A stretch of DNA of 64,000 bases from Proteles cristata cristata (lineage: Eukaryota > Chordata > Mammalia > Carnivora > Hyaenidae): assembly GCA_017311185.1 (NCBI GenBank), contig JAESUZ010000429.1, positions 62,001 through 126,000 of the forward strand, given 5' to 3'. The position numbers and the translations under genes are program-made. The notes beneath the pieces were generated by a model. The model was given only the letters and a program-made list of their open reading frames with translations. It had not been told where the DNA came from and made no database searches. Numbering within the stretch: position 1 is the stretch's first letter; each line of letters opens with the position of its first letter. Positions 44,801 to 56,815 of this stretch are shown piece by piece.

Positions 44801-44962
44801 GTTTCCTTCCAAGAAAAATAAGTGTACAGAACATACTTTAGTAAAGGGAAACTTTGAGTTGACAACATAGTTAAAACATGTCCTGGTCTGACATCTAAAG
44901 ATTTATTGGGTATGGATTCAACCCTAAATCCCATTAAATACATATAAGAATTAATTAGCATT

Positions 44963-45136
44963 GGGGCTCCTGGGGAGCTCAGTTGGTTAAGCATCTGACT
45001 CTTGGTTTTGGCTCAGGTTATGATCAGGTTGGTGAGTTTGAGCCTGGCATCGGGCTCTGGCAGCATGGAGCCTACTTGGGATTCTCTCTTTTCCTCTCTC
45101 TCAAAATAAATAAACTTAAAACTAAAATAAAATAAA
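44963..45136 (+). mobile_element. short SINEC copy of the older carnivore type
   Basis: Plus-strand SINE starting GGGGCTCCTGGGGAGCTCAG, with 'GACTCTTGGTTTTGGCTCAG' and 'CATGGAGCCTACTTGGGATT'. It lacks the CTGTGCTGACAGCTCAG cat-type block, which points to an older subfamily shared with other carnivores. Tail of TAAA repeats. Confidence 0.88.
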
Positions 45137-45660
45137 ACATATTTTGAGGATCACACATTTTTTCACTGGTCTCTAGAGTGCCTCATGCACTGTTGAATGG
45201 ACTAGGGCTGTAGAAGGTAAAAACTTAATTCTGCATGGCCACTTCTCTGTCAAGACCAACAGATTTTTGGGTTGGCTTTGAACAGCAGATGACAGTGAGT
45301 TCTTGTTAACACCTGGTGAGTGGCCAGGGGAACCACTCTGCCCTGACAAAAGGAATGTGCTCTTTTAATTAAATAATCATCCATACTTAAGAATGGACAG
45401 CATGTTGTCATCAAAGGAGATGTGAGCTCTGCCATCCACAGGGAACTTCCTTCCACATTATCGATGGCTTGGGCCTGTTGTTTCATTTCTGTAATGGAAT
45501 AGAGCCTCTATAACATTTCAACCACGGAGCCATCAAAGGTAAGAGTTAGACGAAAAATGAAATCTGCATTTAAAATCCTAACAGCATTTTTGGTGCTGAA
45601 ACTCATTATAAGTTTTCAGAGAATGATGTACTTTTCTCTCTCAATTTCACTGGAATATCA
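45137..45660. other. unclassified sequence
   Basis: No repeat or gene recognised. Confidence 0.4.
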
Positions 45661-46000
45661 TATACAATTTTTATAACCACTTTATTGAAATAAAATTAAC
45701 ATACCATAAAATTCACCCATTTAACATGTACCAGTCCGTGGTCTTTCCTATATTTACAGATATGCACAAACATCATCATAGTCAATTTTAGGATATTTTC
45801 ATCACTTCAAAAATAAATCTTGTTCCATTTAGCTACCAGGACCATCTTCTGGTCCCCTGTGCCCTTCCAGCTGCACCCTCACTCACCCACAGTCTGTCTC
45901 TGTTGACTGGTCCATTCTAGATACTTTGCATAAATGTGATCATTTTACACTGTTTTTGGTGACTGCTTCCTTCACTTAGATAATTTTTTTGAGGTTTTGG
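45661..46000 (-). mobile_element. old L1 3'-UTR fragment
   Basis: 'CCACTTTATTGAAATAAAAT', 'CATACCATAAAATTCACCCA', 'TGCACAAACATCATCATAGT' and 'CTTTGCATAAATGTGATCAT' follow the complement of an old L1 3' region in order. Confidence 0.8.
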
Positions 46001-46871
46001 AGAGTCATCTAAGAACCAGAATCTAGTAACACCACATTGAACTTGTCCATACAGATTTCAAGAAGTAAAGGTGCTCTGGGTCCAGAGTCGGGTTCACAGG
46101 AGGTGGGGACAAAGTGAGCACCTCTCAACCTTGAGAAACTGCAGATTTCTATCCTTCGAGTAATGTTTGCAACTTCTTAGGCATGAAGTAAATAAGGTCT
46201 TCAGGATCAGCCTCTCATGTGCTAACTCTCATGACCTGCTGATCCAGGAGCCCAGAAGGGATCCAAGGTTTCCACGTCCTTTGCCTCCTTCAGCCTAACA
46301 GACATCCTAGGAGTGCGCTCCACAGCCACCATGCTGGGCCAAGGTCTGCCAGGTTTACAAAGGTTATGTGACATGTAATGCATTGATAACCTATGGTTTT
46401 ACATGACAGTATCACACACCATCAGTGAAACCACTGAGGGGAACTTGGAGAGATGAGTGCTTTGGGGAGTGGTCCAGAAATTCACACATTATCCAGAGAG
46501 TGTCAGGGATTGCACTGTTGAGATGTTATATTTCTTGATTAGATAATTTGGAGCACCCCTACATGGACTCTATTATCTCACCTTGAGCTGGCAAGTTAAT
46601 GTCTTAGTGTGGAGGAGATAATGTCATAATTATTCTGCAGAGGCAAACACAGAGATGCCAAGACTCCATGACTGGGAGGGCGAGTGGCCAGGCATTCCCC
46701 ATGCCTGGGTTGTGGGCTCTGATGTTGGGGTCTGACATTCGTTGCTGAGGTGAGCCTGCTGATCTCTAGCTCAGAAATGGTGAAGTGAACGGCAGAAAGT
46801 TCTGTTAATGCTACAGGGGCGTGAATCCAATATGCTTGACTGTTATTTTATTACTCTGGGTTGATTTGCTA
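46001..46871. other. unclassified sequence
   Basis: No repeat or gene recognised. Confidence 0.4.
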
Positions 46872-47218
46872 CATGGGTCCCCCCCCTTGTCCAGGGTTAT
46901 GCTTTCCATGTTTTTGGTTACTGATGGCTAACCCGTGGCTTACCCATGGTTAACCAGAAGCAGATGCACATTCTTCTAGCATATCATCCAAAAGTCAGTA
47001 CTAGCTCACACTATCACAGTGTGTTGGTCATCCACTCACTTCACCTCAGGTCAAGGCTTTGCAAGAAGGCTGAGCTCAGTATAAGGCATTTTGAGAGACT
47101 TTATTATAGGCATTAATATAGGAAAACACATGGTGTCTTTGTAGGGTTTGTACTATCTGCAGGGTCAGGAATCCACTGGTTCTTAGGAGGTGTACCCCAA
47201 AGACCAGGGGGGACTGTA
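46872..47218 (+). mobile_element. Tigger-type (Tc1/mariner) nonautonomous DNA transposon
   Basis: The left end GGGTCCCCCCCCTTGTCCAG and the right end ACCAGGGGGGACTGTA are inverted repeats of each other. Near the left end 'GGTTACTGATGGCTAACCCG' and near the right 'TGTAGGGTTTGTACTATCTG' and 'CAGGGTCAGGAATCCACTGG' match known Tigger termini. At about 350 bp it is an internally deleted copy without transposase. Tc1/mariner elements duplicate TA; the TA at 47217-47218 fits. Confidence 0.8.
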
Positions 47219-49879
47219 TTTCAGTGTTATATAGGTGTAGGCTGAATTACCAGTCAGTGTAAGACACTTGTATCCAACAACGAGCCAGTTCAATGAACAA
47301 AATCAGTTGCCCTTGTTCTCTGGAGATGAGGAGTACAGAAGTCCTCCAGTCAGAAGTGACTTCAAGTACATGTGTTGTCATTTCACAGCCAAGCAGACCC
47401 TGCTGGTCAAGTATTGAAAAATACCCACATAGACCAAATTTTTCCATTTGGGGAAAAATCTCATTTCTGTTGCTCTGGATTAGCTCCCTGCCCCTTATTT
47501 TTTCATTAAACTGCACTAGAACATTTCTCTGGACAAGTAAGTATTCAGTAATGCATCCTTACTGTACCCCAGGGGAGTATTGACCAAAGTTGCTCTGTGC
47601 TGGTGGCATCCCAGCTACCCACCTAGTTCTTCTAGAAACACAGCCTTGTTTACTTTCCAACCTCTACCATGATTTCTAGCTGCTAATGCATAATTGCATT
47701 TCTGCACAATAAAAATAGGAATACAATGTGTGGGTGAGGTCTTCACCCAAGGCAGATCGACATGCATTCAGGTCAGCCAGATTCTTTAAGCTTCTCCTGG
47801 TCCACTGCTCAGGGTACGTGTAGAGTAACTCTTATGAGAGTAAGGGAGAGTAACTCATGGCTCTTCTATCACTGATGGGTTTATTATCATTTGAAAGTTA
47901 TGTGTAGTAAAAAGACTAGTAAATAAAAACCAAGTTACATTTCCCAAAGTCAACTTTTCAGTACAGGAATTTATGGAGAGTATAACTATATCTCAGGGCA
48001 GTTTGTATTGAATATTCCATGGGTGCAGAAATATTCTCTTGCTTAGCTCAGAGACAGTTTTGGCAACGTGGACTTTTCTGTTTTCCATGTTACATTGAAT
48101 GCTTTCATTTCTTATACTCACAAGAAACAGGAATTAGGATTTCTGCTGTTCTCCTGGAAAGGGAACATCACTCAGATGTGCATCGGTTGCCGCAGGAATC
48201 ATAATGTGCAGTTTGAAAGACTGGCTTCTTTTAACATGATCAGGTGCAGCCCTTGCTTATGGGGAGAACATAATAACTGCAAGTCTGAACCCACTACAGG
48301 CTTCATAGCTGTGGGCTCCTCAGGTATTAGCCTTCATTCAGACTCTGCTAACTAAAAGGTGTTTTCCAAAAGTTAACAAAGTGAAATGCTACTTTTAATT
48401 AAAAAGAAAAAAATTTGAGGTGTTTGCATGTAGACTCTGGTTTTTCTTGATAAGCATGAAAAGACTTTATCTGGTTTACCAATCCATCGATTTACCAATT
48501 TTGAACTAAAAATGCCAGTGGAGTGTCTTGAATCCAATATGAACATCCTGTCCTCTGTGGGTTATCTGGGTAATGGTGTCACTTGGTCTTTCTGAGCTGT
48601 GGTGATCAGGCCAGCAGGCACTTTGGGAAAGAGAAGATTACTAACTCGACCAGAAAAGCTGAGGATAAATAGTGAATAAATCTCTTTTTTTCCTTTAGTC
48701 TCCATTAAATTACAGCACAAATATGTTCTAAGAATTGATCTGTGGTTTGTTTTTGAAGTGAAATCAGGATATTTTTTTCTCAATGTTTTTAACCATCCTG
48801 TGAATTCTGGTGTCTGTAAGTTGGGCGTCCCCTGTGTAACAACTGCCCCATGATGTAATCTGTTCACATGTGTCAGCCCTCTGAATACAGAAAAATATAC
48901 TTTTTCAAGTTACTGCTCAATCCTAATACTTAAATATTTAGCCATTTCTTATAAATCTTCATACTTCTGCACTCTCTTGGAAAAATTGGAATATTGGGAA
49001 AGTGGAAAGTAGCCCTGCTCATCTGCATGGGAACAGTGGATGCAGCTGTAGGAGCCGCATGATTCCACAGTTTCCACAGTTTCCTACCCCTCCCCCATTC
49101 TCCAAACAGAGATCATTTCCATGTATTTTCCTGAATTCAAAGAGAAACAAAAAAGGGATGCTTATAGTTATTTATGATATTTAACCTTTGAACAAATGCA
49201 AATCCGCGGGTGGTGGTGTCATCTGTGGTGAATGCTTCCTCCTTGCAGAGGAGAGGTCCCCCCTCACAAATGACAGTGTGGCCCTGTCTCTACACCTGAA
49301 GGGGGCGGGTGTTAGTCAGACCCTCAAGGCCTTTGTGATGCCTCCGCCATTGTCCCTGGAGTCTTTCTGAGGCTAAACCCAAGGCCACATTACACAGAAA
49401 AGCAAAGTTAATTCACTTTTTATTTTTTAACTTTAATTTTGTCCTACTGTGTTTCATCTTGAATGGCTGTGCTGCAGAGTTTCAGAGCCTTGGGCCTGGG
49501 CTCTACCCACATGGATTGGGTGGTCTGGATTTACTAATATTTACCTTTCTTGACTCTGGAATGGTGTTGTCTTTATGGGTCCCAGCTTCCTTCTCTGTAA
49601 AATAATAGAGTCTGCACTAGAGTTAGTGAGGGATACATGGTCAGTACAGAGTGAAGCCCAGTGAGAACTCCATCAGGCCCAAAGGTCTTCACTACCCCCT
49701 GCCATCTCCAAACCAACTTGCTAAATTATAATGCTATTTGCACCAGAAAAAAGTAAAGTTAAATATCAGTAACAACTAAAATGCTGGATATTAGTCTACC
49801 CAGGATCACTTACTATATACTAGCCACTTTCTGCACAGTATCTTATTAAATCCTAACCATACCACAACATACTAGGTTT
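47219..49879. other. long unclassified stretch
   Basis: About 2.7 kb without a recognised interspersed repeat. Frames of 96 (47293-47583), 95 (48068-48355) and 101 codons (48562-48867, minus) have no domain. 49,800-49,870 has weak MIR-like sequence. No SINE. Confidence 0.4.
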
Positions 49880-49934
49880 GGAGAGAAGGAGGGAGAAAGG
49901 GAAAGAAGGAGAAAGAGAGAGAAAGAGAGAAAGG
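49880..49934 (+). repeat. 55-nt homopurine tract
   Basis: Uninterrupted A/G with GAGAAA and GGGAGAAAGG units at the left edge of an old interspersed repeat. Confidence 0.93.
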
Positions 49935-50485
49935 TTTGTTTCAGGGAGTTGGCTCACAGGAGGGTAGAGGCTGTGAGGCGTCAGTTTTCAGGGAAAGCCG
50001 GCAGGCTGGAGACCCAGGAAGAGGTACCCTTGTGTCTGGAGGTGATCTTCTGGAAGGATTCCCTCCTCTTTCTTATAGGTCAGTTTTTTTCCTCATAAGG
50101 CCTTCAGCTGGCTAAGGCCCACCCACATTATGGACTGTAATCTAGTTTTTGCAGAGTCAACTGATTTAATGTTACTCTCACCTAAAAAAATACCTTCACA
50201 GAGGGATGCCTGGGTGGCTCAGTTAGTAAAGCATCCAACAATGATCTCACAGTTCAGGAGCTTGAGCCCCGTGTCGGGCTCTGTGCTGACAGCTTAGAGC
50301 CTGGAGCCTGCTTCAGATTCTGTGTCTCCCTCTCTCTCTGCCCCTCCCCAACTTATTCTCTCTCTTTCAAAAATAAATATTAAAAAAATTAAAAATACTT
50401 TAATAGAAAGACCTGAAATAATGTTAGAACAAATAACTGGGTACTGTTGCGTAGCCAAGTTGACAGATAAAATTAATTATTATGC
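49930..50485. mobile_element. ancient LTR/ERV-derived repeat split by a SINE
   Basis: 'AGGGAGTTGGCTCACAGGAG', 'GGCAGGCTGGAGACCCAGGA' and 'AAGGCCCACCCACATTATGG' on the left match a familiar old mammalian repeat. 'GAAATAATGTTAGAACAAAT', 'GTAGCCAAGTTGACAGATAA' on the right are its expected continuation. The SINE at 50203-50388 interrupts it. Family not assigned with certainty. Confidence 0.6.
50203..50388 (+). mobile_element. SINEC copy with internal deletion
   Basis: Plus-strand SINE in which the segment between boxes A and B is shortened (GCATCCAACAATGATCTCAC). Flanks AAAATACCTTCACAGA and AAAATACTTTAATAGA look like a decayed 16-bp duplication. It splits the older repeat. Confidence 0.92.
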
Positions 50486-50630
50486 ACTGTGGTATACAGT
50501 GTCATTATTCCAATATTAAAATAAGAAATTAAGACTCAACAAATTTAAGTTGCTAATTCAGAAGGCTGGCAGAAAAATGTTGAATCTATGATTTCAACAT
50601 TTTTTGGGGGGGGGTGGGGGCTCATTCTTT

Positions 50631-50844
50631 TTTTTAATAAATTGTTTAACGTGTATTTATTTTTGAGAGAGAGAGATAGCGCATGAGCAAGGGAGGGGCA
50701 GATAGAGGAAGACACAGACTCCAAAGCAGGTTCCAGGATCTGAGCTATTAGGAGAGCCTGTTGTGGGGCTCAGACTCCTGAACTGTGATATCATGACCTG
50801 AGCTGAAGTCAGAGGTTTACCCAACTGACCCACCCAGGAGCCCC
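50631..50844 (-). mobile_element. diverged SINEC copy
   Basis: Minus-strand SINE with damaged linker (CTGAGCTATTAGGAGAGCC), ending AGGAGCCCC at 50844. It is preceded by a G-rich run (50606-50620). Confidence 0.92.
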
Positions 50845-50852
50845 TTACAAGC

Positions 50853-51510
50853 TTCATTCTTAATAATGGTTTCAGGGTAGGTGACTGTGTGTTATGATAT
50901 ATGATTTATGATATGATCTACCCTGCATTTGCATGATACACTCCCTTTCGTACATAAGGCAGTCCCTATTTCCTCACAAGTCCTAAAGTAATCTCCTATC
51001 CTTTTGCTCATACAGAAAAATCAAAATCTCTAACTTAGAACAATACCTATACCCTTTCTCCGTTGTCCATAGTGGACACAATCCAAGCAGCAGTGGCTGG
51101 TCGGTGCACAGTTCTCTCCCTCACTAGCTATCGTGGAGCCATCCTCCCATGAGGTTTCCTGCACTGCCAGCAAGCCCTCCCAAAGGGGGTTCCCTGACTC
51201 TAGTTCTCCTGCATGTCCTCCTGGAGGAGGAACAGGACACCCCAGGGCTCACAGCACCACTTACTCCTCCCACAGCGACCACTGACCTTGGTGCCAGCTT
51301 CCCAGTGGAGGAGGGTGTTTCTGCATCAAAAGTGTTAGCTCACAACCTGACAAACATTTCAGTCTTTAACAATACCATTGCTTTGAGCCGTAGATCAGAA
51401 TGGAGATTTATCTGGGAGAAATTAAATATGAAGGAAATAAGAGAGAGCAAAAGACAAGGAGCAAATGAGTTTGTCAAGGTCTGGTTCAGTCTATGCTAGT
51501 TTCCAGGGCA
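50853..51510. other. unclassified sequence
   Basis: A 116-codon plus frame (51149-51499) starts with ATG at 51149 in moderately GC-rich DNA. It has no recognised motif, signal peptide or domain. No repeat recognised. Confidence 0.4.
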
Positions 51511-51665
51511 TAAGACCCGTGCCCTGACAGCCACTGTGTGTAGGGACGCCGTGCCCTGACAGCCATTGGGCGTAGGACCCGGTGTCCTGGAAGTCACTGG
51601 ATGTAGGACCCTGTGCCCTGAAAGCCACTGGACATAGGACCCTTCCCTTGGCAGTCACTGTAGTA
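51511..51665. repeat. 31-bp minisatellite, about five units
   Basis: Units begin at about 51511, 51541, 51573, 51604 and 51635 with variants of TAGGACCC. Each then carries a (G)TGCCCTG-like block and an 'AGCCACTGG'-like block. Period 30-32 bp, units diverged from each other. No interspersed repeat underlies it. Confidence 0.92.
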
Positions 51666-52440
51666 ATCTGTCATCATGAATTTAGTTGCAGTAAAAATCA
51701 ATCTCATATCCAGGAAAGGGGAATTTGCACCAAATATAATCTGACTCCTTTATATAAATGGCAAGCCAATTCTGAAGAATTTAGAAAGTTTGCTACAGTG
51801 TCTCCACCAAATGTTAGGCTCTCCCACATCCCACATTCCCTGTTCCTCCTGGAATGAATATCCCTGTTCTCTCCATCTGTGCTTGGCCCCTCTGCATCCC
51901 TACACTTCAGTGCTGGAGTCATTGGGGGCCCTGTCTAGTCCTAGCAAACTGTAGCTGGATAGCTCCAGAGTACACCTATGGCCGTGTCTGCACATCCCTG
52001 ACCCAGTTAGGATTTTGGTACTTTCCCAACACTGGCGAGCTCTCCAGAGTTACGTGTATCTATTGGTTTTTCTTCAGCAAAAGGGCCCCTCTGCTAATTT
52101 ATAGAAACCACTAATTTCTAGAAAGTTAGTAATTTCTACCAAATAACCCACTTTGTTTTCTCATTTCCTCCAATCTGATCACTGTCTCTGATCACTATCA
52201 CAATCTGATCACTATCTCACTATCCACACTGGGATATGATCAGGTCTTAGATCTCATAATCTGATATGTGACCACATTTGTCTGCTGTGAGTTAAAACAC
52301 AAAAATGAGAAGGACTTCCAGAAGGGGGAAGACTCCAGAGTGGCCGTCAGTCGATTAGCTTCTAGGAAGAAAGTTCATTTGGGGACAGACTATGTCCATC
52401 TCTCCTTTGACTTAATCATGTTGAAAAACCCACAGGCTGA
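51666..52440. other. unclassified sequence with a 30-bp duplication
   Basis: Contains an imperfect 30-bp direct repeat at 52171-52226 (CAATCTGATCACTGTCTC and CAATCTGATCACTATCTC). Otherwise nothing recognised. Frames of 91 and 86 codons show no features. Confidence 0.45.
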
Positions 52441-52592
52441 GGGATGCCTGGTTGCCTCAGTTGGCTGAGTGTCTGACTTCAGCTCAGGTCTTACAATCAA
52501 TGAGTTCGAAGTCCCCTGAGGTGCCCTGTGCTGACAGCTCAGAGCTTGGAGCCTGCTTCAGTTTCTGTGTCTTCCTCTCCCTCTGTCCCTTC

Positions 52593-52629
<37 letters not shown>

Positions 52630-52662
52630 AAAAATAAACATTAAAAATTTTTTAAAATAAAA
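52441..52662 (+). mobile_element. tRNA-derived carnivore SINE
   Basis: Plus-strand SINE with degraded B box (GAGTTCGAAGTCCCC), cat-type body and an expanded (CT)n of about 20 units near 52595-52630. Confidence 0.93.
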
Positions 52663-52721
52663 ACAAAACCTGAATTACTTCTGTTCCTCTCCCTTCTCCC
52701 CACTCTTACAATCCTAAGAAT

Positions 52722-52951
52722 TTTTTTTTGAAATCTTTTATGTTTATTTACTTTTGAGACACAGAGAGAGACAGAGAGACAGAGACAGAGCATGAGTAGG
52801 AGAGGGGCAGAGAGATAGGGAGACAGAATCTGAAGCAGGCACCAGGCTCTGAGCTGTCAGCACAGAGCCCAATGTGTGGCTCCAACTCACAGACCTTGAG
52901 ATCATGGTCTCAATGGACCATGATCAATGGACTGAGCCACCCAGACACCCC
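52722..52951 (-). mobile_element. SINEC copy with a rearranged B-to-A box interval
   Basis: Minus-strand SINE with a GACAGAGA microsatellite. Where other copies read GATCATGACCTGAGC..., this one holds inverted arms GATCATGGTC (52900-52909) and GACCATGATC (52916-52925). Imperfect flanks CTAAGAATTTTTTT and CTATAAATTTCTTT. Confidence 0.92.
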
Positions 52952-52959
52952 TATAAATT

Positions 52960-54344
52960 TCTTTTACATGGACACTAATTGCATTGTAATGTAGGCCAAG
53001 CATCAGAGTTTTAATGGCCTGCCCTTTGATCTATTTGATGAAGGTGGAATACAAAGGCATAACCCAAAACACAGTGAAATTTTCCTCTTAGGATCCAGAG
53101 TATCTGTGGTCTCCTCTCTCTGCTTCCTTGAATTTATCCTTAGAGTTTTAAAAAATTTAGATAAATAAACAATGAATCTCATTTTATCCCAATGTCTTGC
53201 CTGTGGAACCATGGTACACACTCTACCCTTTTCAGTTTCATCCAGTTTATCATTTTATGAGCAAGCAACACTGTACCTAATTGCTTTCATCCTAGGAGCT
53301 TTGTAACCACAGTACATTTTGCATGAGGAATGCCTATAGCTTGCTAGTCATCCTTCTAAAGATTGGTTGTCTTTCCTCCAGTTAATAAGAGAAACAAGAA
53401 ACATGGCAAGATGAGATTGTTCCTGCCTATAGAATTTAGGTAGGAGTCAAGGCAAACGTGTCAGGTGTCAAACAGATGCTTAGAGATAAAAATGTCATTT
53501 ATTAGCGTATTAATCAGTATAAGCAGCTTTATTATTCTGTACACCTCTGGAAAATAACAGCAATTTCACTTACACTAAGATTCCACTTTATCAGTTGTTA
53601 AACACAAAAGATCAGTTGCAAACAGAATTGTGCTTGAGGTTTTGTCAGTTAATTTGGATGAGGATTTAATGTAATTATATATTCTTCTTGTGAAAGACAT
53701 TTATTAATGGTATTTCAGATTTACCTTAATACAGACCAACTCAAGACTCTTTTTTTTAATGACTAAAAACTGGGCATCAGATTGGGAATTAATTGATAAA
53801 TTTATAAATATCATTTTTGAAATTTTAATTTATTCCATTTTTAAGAGAAAAGCAGTTGACTTGGGGAAGCTAAACTTATTTTATTGAGACTCCTAATAAA
53901 ACACATTTTCTTTTTTTTTCTGTTTTGAGTGGGGGAGGGGCAGCTTTTTATCCTGAGAAACAAAGAACAACAGAGACTGGGGGGCAGAGAACTGTTGATT
54001 GTCTACATATTAATATTCACATATGCTCTGATAAAAGTTCCTGGGAGAGGCTTTCAAGGGGGAAACAGGCTTTGTCTTCACCAGTCCTCTCTCTGATAAT
54101 TCCCTATGTCTGCACATCAGTTGGAGATGGAAAAGCACCTGAATGATGGGGGCTTTGGAAATTAGTTGGCAGATTTCAACAAAGACTTCTTTGGTAGAAA
54201 ACAGAATAAGCAGAACAATGAATCTTGACTTACTAAGCTTTTGCTTGGAAGTGTATTACCTGATGGCTTAAAAAAAAAAACTATGATTGGAAAAATAATC
54301 ATATTTTTAGACCTTTATTCGACCTTTATTCTAACTTTTCTTTA
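52960..54344. other. unclassified AT-rich sequence
   Basis: No repeat or gene recognised. Short frames only. Confidence 0.4.
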
Positions 54345-54600
54345 AAAAGTCCTCAGCTTAAATTTTCCTTCCTCAGAAAGTCCTTCCTTCACCCTTTCAT
54401 CAAAACCATGATACCCACATTCTTCATCACACTTAACACATCTTTTAATTATGTGCAAATTTGTTTCCCTGTCTCCCTACAATCAGAGTATAAACTCTGA
54501 TCCCGGCCATCAGGGATCTTTGTGATGATTCCCCATCTGCCCACTCCTTAGCGCCTTATGAGATAACCTGTGCAGGAAGGAGCTCAGTGGACACGAGTTA
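54345..54600 (+). mobile_element. L2 3'-end remnant
   Basis: 'TTCCTTCCTCAGAAAGTCCT', 'CTTCATCACACTTAACACAT', 'TTGTTTCCCTGTCTCCCTAC' and 'AGCGCCTTATGAGATAACCT' follow L2 from its 3' coding/UTR junction onward. Confidence 0.7.
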
Positions 54601-55362
54601 GTGAGCAGCTGGGAAAGCCTCAAAGTTCCCAGGGATCCACTGCAGAAGATCCGGACCAACAGGCTCCTGGAGCTGTCCAGCTGCAGTGTGCTGACCACAG
54701 CCCTGCTCTCTTTACTGGCAGTACACCATGTGAGGCTAACACTGTGAACATCTTCTGGAAGACATCTGAGCATCTGACTTACTGCCCTCATGTCTGTGGA
54801 TTTCATAATGAGAACTTTTTGGTGCTAGTGGGCACTGGTGATTGTAACAACCTCATAAGGAAGACATTAACTAGCCAAGACTCTAAGTGATGTTCTCCCT
54901 CCCTGGTCCTCGGTGTTCTTTGGTGCCTAACGGGATTCCTGATGTTCCCTTTAGCTGTGCTATTCTATGAATCTGTCCTTCTGTTGGATAACTTTGTTTT
55001 ATCTCCTTCATACTTTGAGACATTACGAAGGACAAAGTAAATAAGAAGACATGACGATATCAGCACTATAAGTTAAGGATGCCCAAGCACCTGAAGAGTG
55101 TGAGGAAGAAAACACGTGAATAGGTATATACACAAGAAAGAACAAGTCATCTTCATTGCTTGTTGGAGTTGTTCTATCACAAAAAATGTCTGTGGAGAAA
55201 ATGGATGAATGAAAATAAAAGCCTGCATTGCTGAAGACTCTTCTTGTGATTAGCTAAATGGTCTTTACTCCAGACGGTGGTTTATTGTCTAGTAGCCTAT
55301 TAGATTGCTTTAAAAAATAAACAAAGAATCAACAGTAACAGAACTTGAAAATTCATTTCAAA
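54601..55362. other. unclassified sequence
   Basis: A 106-codon plus frame (54570-54890) overlaps the L2 end and shows no domain. No other repeat recognised. Confidence 0.4.
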
Positions 55363-55372
55363 TAATATCTTT

Positions 55373-55547
55373 GTTTTTAAGTTTATTTATTTTGAGAGAG
55401 AGAGAACAGAGAGAAAGGGAGAGAGAATCCTAAGTAGTCTCCGTGCTGTCAGGACAGAACCTGACATGAGGCTTGGCCTCAGGAACTGTGAGATCTTTAC
55501 CTGAGATGAAATCCAGAGTTGAGACACTTGATTTCCCCAAGTGCCCC
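55373..55547 (-). mobile_element. SINEC copy, 'GAATCCTAAG' variant
   Basis: Minus-strand SINE of the GAGAATCCTAAGTAGTCTCC variant with a heavily mutated head. Flanked by TAATATCTTT at 55363-55372 and 55553-55562. Confidence 0.9.
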
Positions 55548-55562
55548 ACAAGTAATATCTTT

Positions 55563-56636
55563 AACTTAGAAATATAGCTTATTTATTTTTGGGGGCAAAT
55601 AGTTAATGAAACAGTTTTTCATTGGTATTAGGAATAGCATCAGATAAACCAGGCACTTGGCAGAGGTATTTCTTCCATTTGATCAAAATTTAACTTGCAT
55701 TTTGTTAAAAATAACAATTTGCTATAGTGATATGTATTTTCTATGAACATTCAGAATATAGAGATCATCAAGAAAAATATTAAAAAATACTATTCAGGCA
55801 TAAGCAACATTTTGATGCAAAACTCTCTGGGACACACACACACACACACACACTCTCTCTCTCTTTTTAGAAAACATCAGAAGTAATGTAAAGTTCAATG
55901 AAATTTCTCATTGACCCTAAGTTACTTCAATGCAATAAACCATAAATAAATTTTCACCTTCATGTTACATCTGGAAGTGATAGCAGATGGGGGAGTTGGG
56001 TGCCACAAGCCTGAGCTGAGTGAGGACACAGAAATAGAGGCTCAGTTGGATGTGGAGAGGATGGTTCCCTCACACTGCAGAGCGGGACCAGCATTCTGAA
56101 CATCTGAGCTGCTCCTCACCCCCCACCCCACCCCACTCCCAGGCTGTGACTGAACACCCTGAATGTAGACTTCATGTGCAGTTCATTTTCTTGGCTTTAA
56201 TTTGCGATTTTGCACATGATCTAGAGCTTTCCCTATCTCAAGTTAAATAAGGTGACTCTTTATTCCTACAAATCATAGTTTGGTTACTTCTCTGAGTTGA
56301 AATTAGGGTTCCATGGGAAGGACAGAAAAAATGCGTATACCTAGAAAAATATTTGTTTAGAAGATATTTATTCTTTCCAGGCCATTATACCCTTTATCAT
56401 CATATGACAACATCTATTAGAAAAAACAAGATTGGGTATCTTATTCACCTTTTCTGACCTTTATTTAGCCAGGAAGGATTACAAATATAGTGAAATTTAA
56501 AATACTTTCTATTAGGTGCTGTGTGTACAATTTTAGGTAATATAATTTCTAAGGTGTTTTCTAGTGTCTTGAAAACAACACCCAACAGTCTAGTATTTCT
56601 GATTCTGTGACCATGTGTCTCCCAGTACAAATATTC
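55563..56636. other. unclassified sequence with CA/CT repeat
   Basis: Holds (AC)n(CT)n at 55832-55864. No gene or interspersed repeat recognised. Confidence 0.45.
55832..55864. repeat. (AC)n(CT)n compound microsatellite
   Basis: About ten AC units followed directly by about six CT units. Confidence 0.95.
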
Positions 56637-56815
56637 TCTCATTTAATTCTTGCTGTGACTTTGTGACTTATGGAGACATTATTATGCTGCAGCCATACAT
56701 GAGGACAGTGAGACAGGTTAAACAGCATTTGCAAAGTTATTCTGTAATGAAGGTCTTCACCAAGTCCAAACCCAGAGCCCATACTCTTACTTCTCCTGAA
56801 GTACCACCTCCCACG
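56637..56815 (-). mobile_element. MIR remnant
   Basis: 'CATTTAATTCTTGCTGTGAC', 'GAGGACAGTGAGACAGGTTA', 'AACAGCATTTGCAAAGTTAT' and 'CCAAACCCAGAGCCCATACT' follow the complement of MIR in order. Confidence 0.75.

Noticed and set aside
54570..54890. 106-codon frame as a retrocopy
   Set aside because: Its first part is the L2 end, there is no poly(A) tail or target duplication, and no protein family is recognised.
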